This document shows positions 1 to 6,893 of a DNA stretch of 54,781 bases, piece by piece. Below the pieces are notes generated by a model. That model was given only the letters and a program-made list of their open reading frames with translations, had not been told where the DNA came from and ran no database searches. The stretch's first letter is position 1. Each line of letters begins with the position of its first letter. The DNA lies in assembly GCA_905372495.1 (NCBI GenBank), contig CAJPPG010000002.1:1-54781 (forward strand), written 5' to 3'. This DNA comes from Candidatus Saccharimonadota bacterium (GTDB taxonomy: Bacteria; Patescibacteriota; Saccharimonadia; Saccharimonadales; Saccharimonadaceae). The translations under genes were made by a program, and so were the position numbers.

Positions 1-222
1 GAAGCAGAACGTGAACGTCGCGCAGCAATTATCTCCGCCGAAGGTGAAAAAGCTTCTGCCGCTGCCGTCGCCGAAGCGGCCGAGCTTCTTGCTAAAACTC
101 CAGGCGGCTTAAATATTCGTACTCTTCAGACTTTGGAAAAGATTAGTACCGACCCATCTCAAAAGACAGTCATTCTTCTTCCTACAGATCTTGCTGGTGG
201 CTTGAAGAATCTTTTAAAATAA
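1..222 (+). CDS. SPFH/band-7 (stomatin-like) membrane protein, C-terminal end
   Basis: Only the last 73 codons are in the window, open from base 1 in frame 1 to a TAA at 220-222. The visible part begins with an alternating Glu/Ala/Arg helix (EAERERRAAIISAEGEKAS), continues with an Ala/Glu stretch and ends with LRTLQTLEKIS-like and ILLPTDL-like segments. This order, the charged coiled-coil helix and then a short hydrophobic tail, is typical of slipin/stomatin proteins of the SPFH family. These assemble membrane-bound cages or microdomains and often work with membrane proteases. The SPFH domain itself and the N-terminal membrane anchor lie outside the window, so the family call rests on the tail alone. 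A rho-independent terminator follows 13 bases later. Confidence 0.75.
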   Translation, partial: EAERERRAAIISAEGEKASAAAVAEAAELLAKTPGGLNIRTLQTLEKISTDPSQKTVILLPTDLAGGLKNLLK

Positions 223-235
223 GATAAGCTTAATT

Positions 236-266
236 AAAAAATAGTGCCAGACGGCGCTATTTTTTT
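236..266 (+). terminator. Rho-independent terminator after the SPFH gene
   Basis: Stem ATAGTGCC (241-248) pairs with GGCGCTAT (253-260) around an AGAC loop, with one G-U pair. An A run precedes it and six T follow. The A run lets it also act for the convergent gene at 292-855. Confidence 0.85.
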
Positions 267-291
267 ACTCAAGTTTCTCTTGAAATTAATT

Positions 292-855
292 TTAAAATTC
301 TAGATCGCATTCACGACAGTAATAACGAGAACTTCGTAAACAGCACCCACCAAGCCAAATCCTCCCCGCCGCCTCTGCCTTTTCCATCGCTTCGTCCATC
401 GCTGGCATTCCGTAAATAATTCTCGCCGTATGCTTATTTCCACATTTAGGACAAATTGAGCGCAGCTTCTCGAGCTTCTGTTTTCGATCTTTTTCAATTA
501 TCTGATCTACTTCCACCATTCTTTTTAATTCGGCCTTTTCATCTTCACCAAAAAACTTCTCAATTTCATAAAGTAATGCTTTTCGATTTTGAAAGAACTT
601 ATATAAAAAAGTACATAGAATCTTCACCTGTTCAGCTTCACCATTTTTAGACCATTCTCTTAGCCTATTCCCAAGCGGTAAATACATATAGTGTCCACTC
701 GCCTCATAAAATTCTCGAAACACCTCGTCATATTTGCTCCCCATATGTAGACTAAAATTTTGCTCGACTAATTGATCGGCATTTGGCATTTTATAGACAT
801 CTTTAATAGTAGGTTTTGGCTCTATTTCTTTGTCATATCTAACTTTAATTTTCAT
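292..855 (-). CDS. Hypothetical protein with C-terminal zinc ribbon
   Basis: A 187-residue protein I do not recognise. The first 130 residues are charged and mostly helical with no signal peptide or membrane segment. The C-terminal third carries a CPKCGNKHT knuckle near residue 135 and a second YYCREC knuckle at the very end, about 40 residues apart, which together would form one zinc ribbon. An extra CC pair precedes the second knuckle. A nucleic-acid or protein-binding role is possible but not shown. It reads away from the Thoeris-like pair and towards the SPFH gene. A TATAAT on the minus strand at 872-867 leaves only a few bases of leader before the ATG. It sits at the edge of the accessory island and may or may not belong to it. 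Confidence 0.65.
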   Translation of the reverse strand: MKIKVRYDKEIEPKPTIKDVYKMPNADQLVEQNFSLHMGSKYDEVFREFYEASGHYMYLPLGNRLREWSKNGEAEQVKILCTFLYKFFQNRKALLYEIEKFFGEDEKAELKRMVEVDQIIEKDRKQKLEKLRSICPKCGNKHTARIIYGMPAMDEAMEKAEAAGRIWLGGCCLRSSRYYCRECDLEF

Positions 856-866
856 CAGTTACCTAG

Positions 867-872
867 ATTATA
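867..872 (-). promoter_or_regulatory. -10 box of the zinc-ribbon gene
   Basis: TATAAT on the minus strand, 11 bases before the ATG at 855. The expected transcript start lies within about five bases of the start codon, and there is no Shine-Dalgarno sequence. Confidence 0.5.
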
Positions 873-927
873 ATACTTTTTCTATAATAAAATCTCACTT
901 GTTTTAATGCAAGTTAGTCAATAAAAA

Positions 928-950
928 AAATCGACACAAAGTGTCGATTT
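928..950. terminator. Perfect hairpin, probable bidirectional terminator
   Basis: AAATCGACAC (928-937) and GTGTCGATTT (941-950) pair perfectly around an AAA loop. A A run lies on the left and TTTTAT on the right. No convergent gene stops here: it lies upstream of the minus-strand gene and upstream of thsB, so it may insulate the defence pair from reading on either side. Confidence 0.6.
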
Positions 951-1139
951 TATAAAACAATAATTTATATTGTGGCTGACGTAAAAATACGACAGATGAA
1001 CCTATAGTAATAAGTAAATTATTTTTAGTGGTCAGAGCGTGGATTGATGAACAAAGCAAAATAAACAGTTTACTGTCAATAAGCCATAAAACAAGATTAA
1101 ACTCAAAGCTAGATTGTGGCAAAATATTAAGATAGATTG
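951..1139. other. Intergenic stretch without a recognisable gene
   Basis: A-T-rich spacer between the hairpin and the Thoeris-like promoter. I see no open frame with a credible start, no tRNA and no clear repeat. With its flanks it makes the gene-free gap of about 320 bases before thsB. Confidence 0.5.
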
Positions 1140-1145
1140 TATAAT
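1140..1145 (+). promoter_or_regulatory. Probable -10 box of the Thoeris-like operon
   Basis: TATAAT ending 31 bases before the thsB ATG. The upstream -35 region (TTGTGG/TGGCAA) is weak. A Shine-Dalgarno CGGAGG at 1166-1171 precedes the ATG by five bases and decides the start at 1177. Confidence 0.5.
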
Positions 1146-1176
1146 ATTAGATACTAACATTAATTCGGAGGTTAAG

Positions 1177-1686
1177 ATGAGCTATAGAAACAAGACATAT
1201 ATAGCCTTTGCTAGTGAGGACATATTGAAATATAGGCTTATGGAGGCATGGCGAGAAAATAGTAATATTGACTTTAACTTTTTTGATGCACATGATCTTT
1301 TTATATCAAGAGATACCAGCAAACCCGAAACGATAAAAGCCAACTTACGCCAACGCATGCTAAACGCCAAACAAATTATACTATTGGGTAGCGAAACAAC
1401 TAAAGCCAAAGGCAGTGATGGTAATTCATTTTTGGCATACGAAATTCAAACAATGCTTAAATTAAATTTGCCAATTATAGTGGCAAATCTTAACGGCAGC
1501 AGAGTAGTTAATCGTAATTTTATTCCAGACCCCATATTAAAAACAAAGTATTATACGATGTCAGTATCTTTCCAGCCCGCTATCATAAAATACGCCCTAG
1601 ATAATTACGCTGCCACATTTTCAACCAGTAACAAAACAGGTAATTATCTTTACGATGAATATGTCTATAAACAATTAGGATTATGA
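1177..1686 (+). CDS. thsB: TIR-like (DUF1863/MTH538-type) protein, Thoeris ThsB
   Basis: A 169-residue protein built almost entirely of one TIR-like domain. It opens with KTYIAFASEDILKYRLMEAW, the beta-strand A and SED-like turn of the DUF1863 family used by Thoeris ThsB. It continues with QIILLGSETTKAKGSDGN and SFLAYEIQTMLKLNLPIIVAN, which match strand D and the helix with the candidate catalytic glutamate (Glu89 in AYEI). In Thoeris, ThsB senses phage and converts NAD into an ADP-ribose-derived signal that activates ThsA. The start at 1177 is chosen over an upstream in-frame ATG at 1114 because CGGAGG lies just before it and the TIR fold begins there. It ends in TGA and overlaps thsA by four bases (ATGA), so the two are translationally coupled. 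Base composition is more A-T-rich than the core genes. Confidence 0.82.
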   Translation: MSYRNKTYIAFASEDILKYRLMEAWRENSNIDFNFFDAHDLFISRDTSKPETIKANLRQRMLNAKQIILLGSETTKAKGSDGNSFLAYEIQTMLKLNLPIIVANLNGSRVVNRNFIPDPILKTKYYTMSVSFQPAIIKYALDNYAATFSTSNKTGNYLYDEYVYKQLGL

Positions 1687-2504
1687 AAATAAAAGTTCCA
1701 CTATTCTCGAAAAAAGTCATAACAAAATGGCTTGAGATTATAGCAATCATCAGCACTATACCATCTTTATTTTTCATCTCTGTAGAGATGCCACAAAATT
1801 TACAAATTCTTTATGCAGTCATAACTACCCTTGTCCTGATTATTTTATATGTAACAATATGGATATGTGCAAATTTAAAAAGAAAAACTATTTTAACAAT
1901 AAACAATTCAAACATAATCATAAAGTTCGGAGATTTATTTGATCAAGATGGATTAAAAGTCATATCGTTCAATGAATACTTTGACACAAAGGTAGATAAT
2001 AAGATTATTGCAGAATCATCGTTAAATGGTATTTACTTATCAAATAACTTTAATAGAAATCAAATCAAAAAATTAGATCAAGAGATTGCCAATGATACAC
2101 ACTTAAAAAGCCGTGAAAATGGCATCAATAATGGGCGCACAAACGGTAAAAAAGTACGATACAAATTAGGTTCTGTATTTTTAAACGGTGATTTCTTATT
2201 AGTTGCCTTCTCGCGTTTTAACGATGAGAACATGGCTGAATTAACATTAAAAGAATACGTCCAATCTATGATTAGTTTTTGGGATGAAGTAAATAGAATT
2301 TACGCTGGAAGGTCTGTATCTATCCCTCTTATGGGATGTGGCATAACACGCTATAAAGACGTGGACGATATACAACCCCAAGAATTGCTAAAAATCATCG
2401 TTTGGACTTTTAGAATATCAAGGATAAAATTTAAACATCCAGCAACAGCAAGCATAATAATACACGATTCGTTATTTGATCAGATTAATCTATACGAGTT
2501 ATAG
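1683..2504 (+). CDS. thsA: Two-TM membrane protein with ThsA-type macro domain (DUF6430), Thoeris effector
   Basis: A 273-residue protein with two N-terminal membrane helices (about 14-33 and 38-63), then a cytosolic domain. Features of the ThsA macro family (DUF6430) are in order: IIKFGDLFDQDGLKVISFN, EYFDTKVD, a SLNGIYL segment, and VSIPLMGCGITR, the phosphate-binding loop region of macro folds. In the Thoeris variant with this architecture (type II), the macro domain binds a His-ADP-ribose signal made by the TIR protein and the membrane helices carry out the killing step. Here the signal identity is inferred from architecture only. The gene starts inside the thsB stop codon (ATGA) and has no separate promoter, so the pair is one unit. 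No SIR2 domain, the effector part of type I ThsA, is present. Confidence 0.82.
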   Translation: MKIKVPLFSKKVITKWLEIIAIISTIPSLFFISVEMPQNLQILYAVITTLVLIILYVTIWICANLKRKTILTINNSNIIIKFGDLFDQDGLKVISFNEYFDTKVDNKIIAESSLNGIYLSNNFNRNQIKKLDQEIANDTHLKSRENGINNGRTNGKKVRYKLGSVFLNGDFLLVAFSRFNDENMAELTLKEYVQSMISFWDEVNRIYAGRSVSIPLMGCGITRYKDVDDIQPQELLKIIVWTFRISRIKFKHPATASIIIHDSLFDQINLYEL

Positions 2505-2659
2505 AATTAAGGCTTATTTAGAATCTATTTTTCCTGCAACTTTTTTCATCAACAATAGCTTTCTGTATGTTTTTCAAACCTTCTAGCTAGCGAAGAATAT
2601 TCGTAGTTTTAAATAAAACACGTCTATTATTAAGTTAAAATGACATAATGTTCTCTAAT

Positions 2660-2809
2660 ATGAACGACATCCAAGATCAGCCAAAGAGTGACGAAATATC
2701 AAGCCAAGAATCACCGTAAGACACCTCTAATCAAAATCACAGGATAGTTGTAGACAATAATGGTGAAAAATACATCAGGGCTGAAAAACCGAATAGCCCC
2801 CTCCTATAG
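2660..2809 (+). pseudogene. Remnant of a small unknown gene with in-frame stops
   Basis: Read from the ATG at 2660, the frame gives a Ser/Gln/Asp-rich start, a TAA at 2717-2719, then a sensible stretch containing NHRIVVDNNGEKYIRAEKP, then TAG at 2807 and TAA at 2816. The stretch after the first stop reads like real protein, so I take this as a decayed gene rather than chance. I do not recognise the family. It lies between thsA and tRNA-Gln, in the debris of the accessory island. Two short hairpins built on GGCTTTTT/AAAAAGCC follow at about 2817-2890. Confidence 0.4.
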
Positions 2810-2941
2810 CCCCAATAAGCTTTTTAGAAAAAGCCGTAAACGCACAAGTAGTTTAATTTTTCGCAAGCCTCAAAAAATAGGCTTTTTAGCATTACCCAAC
2901 AAGACAATAAAAATCAGAACCAAAAAGACGGAGGTAATGCA

Positions 2942-3161
2942 ATGTTGGTAAAAATTACCAACCCACCAAGAATTTGTTGAACTTGTTAATTCTTATCTAG
3001 AAACCATACTTTCAACCACCGATATTATTGAAGAGGATATGATATACAATAAGCTAGTGTTGAACCTCCGAGCTGGTGACAATGCCGTATCTGTTATAAA
3101 GCTAAATCCACCATACTATTTGATGGTGGATTTAGAAAAAATTTCATTTGGCTGGGGATGA
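2942..3161 (+). pseudogene. Small unknown gene broken by one base in an A run
   Basis: ATG at 2942 follows GGAGG at a proper distance. The frame MLVKIT soon stops, but removing one A from the AAAAA run at about 2950-2954 joins MLVK to LPTHQEFVELVNSYLETIL and then to a continuous sequence ending LMVDLEKISFGWG, 72 residues in all. The joined protein is mostly helical with no motif I know. The TGA stop (3159-3161) lies inside the antisense of tRNA-Gln, as if the gene had landed against the tRNA 3' end. A sequencing error, a recent frameshift or slippage on the A run are all possible. Confidence 0.45.
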
Positions 3162-3223
3162 GGGATTCGAACCCCCGAATGGTGGGACCAGAACCCACTG
3201 CCTTACCACTTGGCGAATCCCCA
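3149..3223 (-). tRNA. tRNA-Gln (anticodon CUG)
   Basis: The minus strand gives a full cloverleaf. The seven-pair acceptor TGGGGAT/ATCCCCA starts at 3223. The anticodon stem GTGGG/CCCAC encloses loop TTCTGGT with anticodon CTG, which reads CAG (Gln). The T arm is GGGGG-TTCGAAT-CCC-like, followed by discriminator G and an encoded CCA at 3151-3149. Its 3' end faces the Thoeris-containing island, the usual orientation for an integration site. Confidence 0.93.
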
Positions 3224-3281
3224 TCGGTATTCCTATCATACCATATTTTTTAAAAAATAATCCCATTTTCTTAAAAATCAC

Positions 3282-3310
3282 TTTACAAAAGTTGAAATAC
3301 TCGTTATACT
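3282..3310 (+). promoter_or_regulatory. Promoter of secE-nusG
   Basis: TTTACA (3282-3287), a 17-base spacer and TATACT (3305-3310), followed by a leader with AAGGAG just before the secE ATG. This is one of the few clear -35/-10 promoters in the window. Confidence 0.6.
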
Positions 3311-3355
3311 CCTATTGACAGTCTGGTATCAGACTATTTTTTATGGAAGGAGCAA

Positions 3356-3811
3356 ATGGCAAATATCACTCGTATCAAAGCCGGTGAATCTAAGGAGAAA
3401 AACTCTCCAAAAAACTCTATGCCGGAAAAAAATCATCAGGAAAAATCCGCACCTGAAACTACAAGTCATACTCAACAAACTAAAGTTTCAACAGTCAACA
3501 AAAAGCTAACTAAGCTTGAGAAGGCACAACAAAAATACGAGAAAAAACAAGCAAAAAAACAGGCTAAGTTAGAGAAAAAAGCTAATAAGAAGCCAATGCC
3601 AAAGGTTCTTCGCGTCCTAACTGCTCCTTTCCGTAAAATTGGCGGTTATTTCCACGCTTCTTGGCAAGAACTTCGTCAAGTTCGCTGGCCAAATCGTAAA
3701 ATGACCTGGAAACTTGTTTCTGCTGTCATTATTTATACTGTCGTCTTCGCAATTTTCATTATGTTACTTGACGCAGGTTTCACTTTATTATTTAACAATC
3801 TATTGAAATAG
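3356..3811 (+). CDS. secE: Preprotein translocase subunit SecE
   Basis: SecE clamps the SecY channel in the inner membrane. The signature is at the C-terminal third: ASWQELRQVRWPNRKMTWK (about 101-119), the conserved amphipathic helix and hinge, then a single membrane helix (about 120-141). The N-terminal 80 residues are a Lys/Gln/Ala-rich, low-complexity extension absent from most SecE proteins, which are near 60 residues in Gram-positive bacteria. A short basic N-terminal tail seems to be a habit of this genome (see L1 and L31). AAGGAG precedes the ATG. nusG follows after 11 bases, the classic secE-nusG pair, and the pair ends with its own terminator rather than running into rplK. Confidence 0.9.
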   Translation: MANITRIKAGESKEKNSPKNSMPEKNHQEKSAPETTSHTQQTKVSTVNKKLTKLEKAQQKYEKKQAKKQAKLEKKANKKPMPKVLRVLTAPFRKIGGYFHASWQELRQVRWPNRKMTWKLVSAVIIYTVVFAIFIMLLDAGFTLLFNNLLK

Positions 3812-3822
3812 GAGAATAAAAA

Positions 3823-4371
3823 ATGGCAGTCAACCGTTATGACGACACCCTAGCATGGTACACAATTAGCACCTACAGCGGCTACGAAGATAAGGTCGCA
3901 GAATCAATCAAGCAGCGTCTCGATCGCCCAGAGTTCCAAGATAAAATTTTAGACGCAATTGTCCCTAAAGAAAAACAAATTGAAATTAAAAACGGTAAAC
4001 GTAAAATCGTTGATCGCAAGATCTTCCAGGGCTATGTTCTTGTTCAAATGCGCTTATCCGACGAAACCTGGTACATTATCCGAAACACCCCAGGTGTCAC
4101 TGGCTTTGTTGGCACTGGTACCCAGCCAACCCCGGTTTCTGAGAAGGAAATTGCTAAAATCAAGAAGCGCATGGGCGTCGAAGATCCAAAATACTCCGTC
4201 AACTACGCTCTTAACGAAGTTGTCTCCATCACCGATGGTCCGTTCAAAGGCTTCGAAGGCACCGTTGCTGAAATCGACTCCACTAAAGGTAAACTCAAAG
4301 TCATGGTCTCCATGTTTGGTCGCGAAACGCCAGTTGAACTTGATGCTCTTCAGGTCAAAAAAATCAGCTAA
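3823..4371 (+). CDS. nusG: Transcription termination/antitermination factor NusG
   Basis: A 182-residue, normal-length NusG that binds RNA polymerase and couples it to the ribosome or Rho. The NGN domain is clear at the start (AWYTISTYSGYEDKVAESI, near residue 11), followed by FQGYVLVQM and the GVTGFVGT turn. The C-terminal KOW domain is VVSITDGPFKGFEGTVAEID (about 130-150). GGAGAATAAAAA precedes the ATG. In most bacteria rplK follows directly. Here the arginine deiminase genes lie between nusG and rplK. Confidence 0.96.
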   Translation: MAVNRYDDTLAWYTISTYSGYEDKVAESIKQRLDRPEFQDKILDAIVPKEKQIEIKNGKRKIVDRKIFQGYVLVQMRLSDETWYIIRNTPGVTGFVGTGTQPTPVSEKEIAKIKKRMGVEDPKYSVNYALNEVVSITDGPFKGFEGTVAEIDSTKGKLKVMVSMFGRETPVELDALQVKKIS

Positions 4372-4392
4372 AACATCCTTATAAAATCACTC

Positions 4393-4425
4393 AAAAAATA
4401 GAATATTTCGGTGTTCTATTTTTTC
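4393..4425 (+). terminator. Terminator after nusG
   Basis: AAAAAATAGAA (4393-4403) pairs with TTCTATTTTTT (4414-4424), so the 3' arm provides the U run. It separates secE-nusG from the arc genes. Confidence 0.75.
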
Positions 4426-4512
4426 TATCCACTATACTAAATAAAATTATTGACCATAAAAACAAATCTTATAAGTACGGTCAAATCTCTAAAGTCATTT
4501 CAATCCTGCTTA

Positions 4513-4521
4513 TGCTATAAT
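4513..4521 (+). promoter_or_regulatory. Extended -10 promoter of arcA-arcB
   Basis: TGCTATAAT, an extended -10 (TGnTATAAT), about 39 bases before the arcA ATG. No good -35 is seen. A Shine-Dalgarno CGGAGA lies at 4549-4554. Confidence 0.65.
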
Positions 4522-4559
4522 GAAACCATAAAGTCCACAAAACATAAACGGAGAACAAA

Positions 4560-5795
4560 ATGGAACCACCAATTAAAGTCAACTCTGAGATCGGGCGCCT
4601 CAAGACCGTCCTACTTCACCGTCCAGGTGAAGAACTTGAGGCTCTCACCCCAGATTATATGGCACGCATGCTTTTCGACGACGTCCCCTATTTAAAGGTT
4701 GCCCAACAAGAACATGACGCTTTTGCCAACGTCCTACGCGATAATGGCGTTGAGGTCCTTTACCTTGACAAGCTTGCCGCCGAAGCTCTTTCTACCCAAG
4801 AAGTCCGCGATCGCTTCATCGTCGAAATGGTTCGTGCCTCCAAGCAAGAGGATACTTATTCCACCTTCGCAATTGTCAACTACCTACAAAGTTTCGATCC
4901 ACTCACAATGGTCAGAAAAGTCATGGCCGGCGTAAAGAAGAGTGAAGTTGAAGTTATGGAGCCAAAAAACAAACAGCTTCATCATTACATGATCGACGAT
5001 TACCCATTCTACCTCGATCCAATGCCAAACCTTTATTTTACTCGTGACCCTGCCGCCTCAATAGGTAATGGTCTTACCATTAATAAAATGCATTGGCCAG
5101 CCCGTCGTCGCGAATCACTCTTCATGCAATATATCATAAAACATCACCCACGTTTTATGAGTAGCAATATACCAGTTTGGTATGATCGCAATAACCGCTT
5201 TTCAGTTGAAGGCGGCGATGAATTAGTAATCAGTAAAGACACCCTTGCCATCGGTATCTCCGAGCGCACCGAAGTCGAAGCTATTGAACGCATCGCTTCC
5301 AAACTCTTCCATGATTCAAACTTCACTCGTGTCATGGCCATGAAAATCCCTAACAAGCGCGCCTTTATGCACCTTGACACTGTATTCACTATGATCGACT
5401 ACGACAAATTCAGCGTTCATCCAGAAATCCTTACTGGCGAAGGTGAGCTTGATATCTATCTATTAGAAAAAGCCAACACTCATGTCGGTTACGAGATCAA
5501 GCACCGCCGCAGCCTCAAAGAAACCCTTCAGGAAGTGCTTGGACTTCACCATATCCAATTAATTCTATGTGGTAATGGTGACCCAATTGCTGCTGCCAGG
5601 GAACAATGGAATGATGGTTCCAATACTTTAGCTATCGCCCCAGGCGTCGTCATTACTTATGATCGTAATTACGTTACAAACAATGCACTGCGTGAAGCTG
5701 GACTTAAAGTCATTGAAGTAGCCGGTGCCGAACTCGGTCGTGGTCGTGGCGGCCCACGCTGTATGTCAATGCCAATCTATAGAGAGGAGATTTAA
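4560..5795 (+). CDS. arcA: Arginine deiminase
   Basis: Cytosolic enzyme that hydrolyses L-arginine to citrulline and ammonia, the first step of the ADI pathway. At 411 residues it has the family length. Signature segments are present: IGRLKTVLLHRPGEE near the N-terminus, FTRDPAASIGNG with the substrate-binding Asp, VEGGDELV, the HLDTVFTM His, and the C-terminal GRGGPRCMSMP with the catalytic Cys about nine residues from the end. The gene starts at the ATG preceded by CGGAGA. arcB follows after two bases. Ammonia release would also buffer the cell against acid. In published work on Saccharibacteria the ADI genes are described as acquired by mammal-associated lineages and as helping both epibiont and host bacterium. 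Confidence 0.97.
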   Translation: MEPPIKVNSEIGRLKTVLLHRPGEELEALTPDYMARMLFDDVPYLKVAQQEHDAFANVLRDNGVEVLYLDKLAAEALSTQEVRDRFIVEMVRASKQEDTYSTFAIVNYLQSFDPLTMVRKVMAGVKKSEVEVMEPKNKQLHHYMIDDYPFYLDPMPNLYFTRDPAASIGNGLTINKMHWPARRRESLFMQYIIKHHPRFMSSNIPVWYDRNNRFSVEGGDELVISKDTLAIGISERTEVEAIERIASKLFHDSNFTRVMAMKIPNKRAFMHLDTVFTMIDYDKFSVHPEILTGEGELDIYLLEKANTHVGYEIKHRRSLKETLQEVLGLHHIQLILCGNGDPIAAAREQWNDGSNTLAIAPGVVITYDRNYVTNNALREAGLKVIEVAGAELGRGRGGPRCMSMPIYREEI

Positions 5796-5797
5796 TC

Positions 5798-6790
5798 ATG
5801 TTAAACCTAAAAGGTCGTTCATTCTTAACCCTAAAAGACTTCACTCCTCGTGAAGTAAGACTAATGCTTGAAACCGCAAAACAACTCAAAAATAATAAGC
5901 TCACCGGAGTTTCCAATAAACACCACGAAGGCAAGACTATCGCCATGCTCTTTGAAAAGACTTCCACTCGTACCCGTTGTGCCTTCGTTACCGGCGCCCG
6001 CGACCTTGGTATGCACGCCGAATTTCTTGGTAAAGACGATATTCAACTTGGCAAAAAAGAATCTGTTCGTGACACCGCTCTCGTTCTTGGGCGTATGTTT
6101 GACGGTATTGAATTCCGTGGCTTCTCGCATGACACCGTTGAGGAACTCGCAAAGTATGCTGGCGTACCTGTCTGGAATGGTTTAACTGATAAATATCACC
6201 CAACCCAGGGTCTTGCCGATATGCTCACCATCAAAGAGCATGTTGGTCATCTTGAAGGAGCTCATCTTGCCTATGTTGGCGACGGACGCAATAACGTTGC
6301 AAACACATTAATGATTATTTCAAGCCTACTAGGTCTTCACTATTCAGTTGGTACACCAAAAGAACTCTTCCCAGACCCTGAACTCGTAGCAGAGTGTCGT
6401 GCACTTGCTGAAAAATATCAGACGAGCGCTACTATCCGTGTCGTCGAAAATCCCTACGAAGCAGTCACCGACGCTGATGCTATCTATACTGATGTCTGGG
6501 TCTCCATGGGTGAAGAAGATAAATTTGAAGAGCGTATTCGTCTACTTAAGGACTACCAGGTCAATCAAGATTTAATGATTGCTACTCGCAAGAATAACAC
6601 TAAATTCCTCCACTGTCTCCCTGCCTTCCACGACAAAAATACCAAGATTGGCAAAGAGATCCTAGAGAAATACAATCTTGACGCCATGGAAGTCTCTGAC
6701 GACGTCTTTTATAGCAAAAATAGCGTCGTCTTTGATCAAGCTGAAAACCGCGTCTATACTATTGAAGCCGTCATGGATCTTACACTTTAA
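5798..6790 (+). CDS. arcB: Ornithine carbamoyltransferase (catabolic)
   Basis: Second ADI step: citrulline plus phosphate gives ornithine and carbamoyl phosphate. The 330 residues carry the carbamoyl-phosphate loop FEKTSTRTRCAF (about 50-61), the HPTQGLADMLT motif, the DGRNNVANTL segment for ornithine and the HCLPAFHD motif with the reactive Cys. Starting two bases after arcA behind GAGGAGATTT, it is clearly in the same transcript. A strong terminator follows, so arcA-arcB and yfcC-arcC are separate transcription units with separate promoters. The catabolic direction is inferred from context, since no arginine-biosynthesis gene is in the window. Confidence 0.96.
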   Translation: MLNLKGRSFLTLKDFTPREVRLMLETAKQLKNNKLTGVSNKHHEGKTIAMLFEKTSTRTRCAFVTGARDLGMHAEFLGKDDIQLGKKESVRDTALVLGRMFDGIEFRGFSHDTVEELAKYAGVPVWNGLTDKYHPTQGLADMLTIKEHVGHLEGAHLAYVGDGRNNVANTLMIISSLLGLHYSVGTPKELFPDPELVAECRALAEKYQTSATIRVVENPYEAVTDADAIYTDVWVSMGEEDKFEERIRLLKDYQVNQDLMIATRKNNTKFLHCLPAFHDKNTKIGKEILEKYNLDAMEVSDDVFYSKNSVVFDQAENRVYTIEAVMDLTL

Positions 6791-6806
6791 ATTCCACTCA
6801 TCCCAT

Positions 6807-6836
6807 AAAATAAATCCCCATTCGGGGATTTATTTT
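6807..6836 (+). terminator. Terminator after arcB
   Basis: A 13-pair perfect stem, AAAATAAATCCCC (6807-6819) with GGGGATTTATTTT (6824-6836), around an ATTC loop. The T-rich arm serves as the U run. Confidence 0.9.
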
Positions 6837-6839
6837 GTA

Positions 6840-6848
6840 TGCTATACT
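6840..6848 (+). promoter_or_regulatory. Extended -10 promoter of yfcC-arcC
   Basis: TGCTATACT, an extended -10, starts four bases after the arcB terminator. The leader of about 40 bases ends with GAAGGGA ahead of the ATG at 6894. Confidence 0.65.
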
Positions 6849-6893
6849 TAAACCATAAGTACTATAAAAATAAGACCAAAAGAAGGGAACATT

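Noticed and set aside
1114..1176. Longer thsB starting at ATG 1114
   Set aside because: No ribosome-binding site. It would begin upstream of the -10 box at 1140, and the extra 21 residues are outside the TIR fold. CGGAGG favours 1177.
2760..2951. Open frame of 63 codons between thsA and tRNA-Gln
   Set aside because: Very basic, Ser/Lys-rich translation with no Shine-Dalgarno. The neighbouring frame reads more sensibly (NGEKYIRAEKP), so this is a shadow in gene debris.
3149..3223. Direct repeat of the tRNA-Gln 3' end as an att site left of the Thoeris genes
   Set aside because: I looked in 860-1170 and around the SPFH terminator and found no convincing copy by eye. A computed search could still find one.
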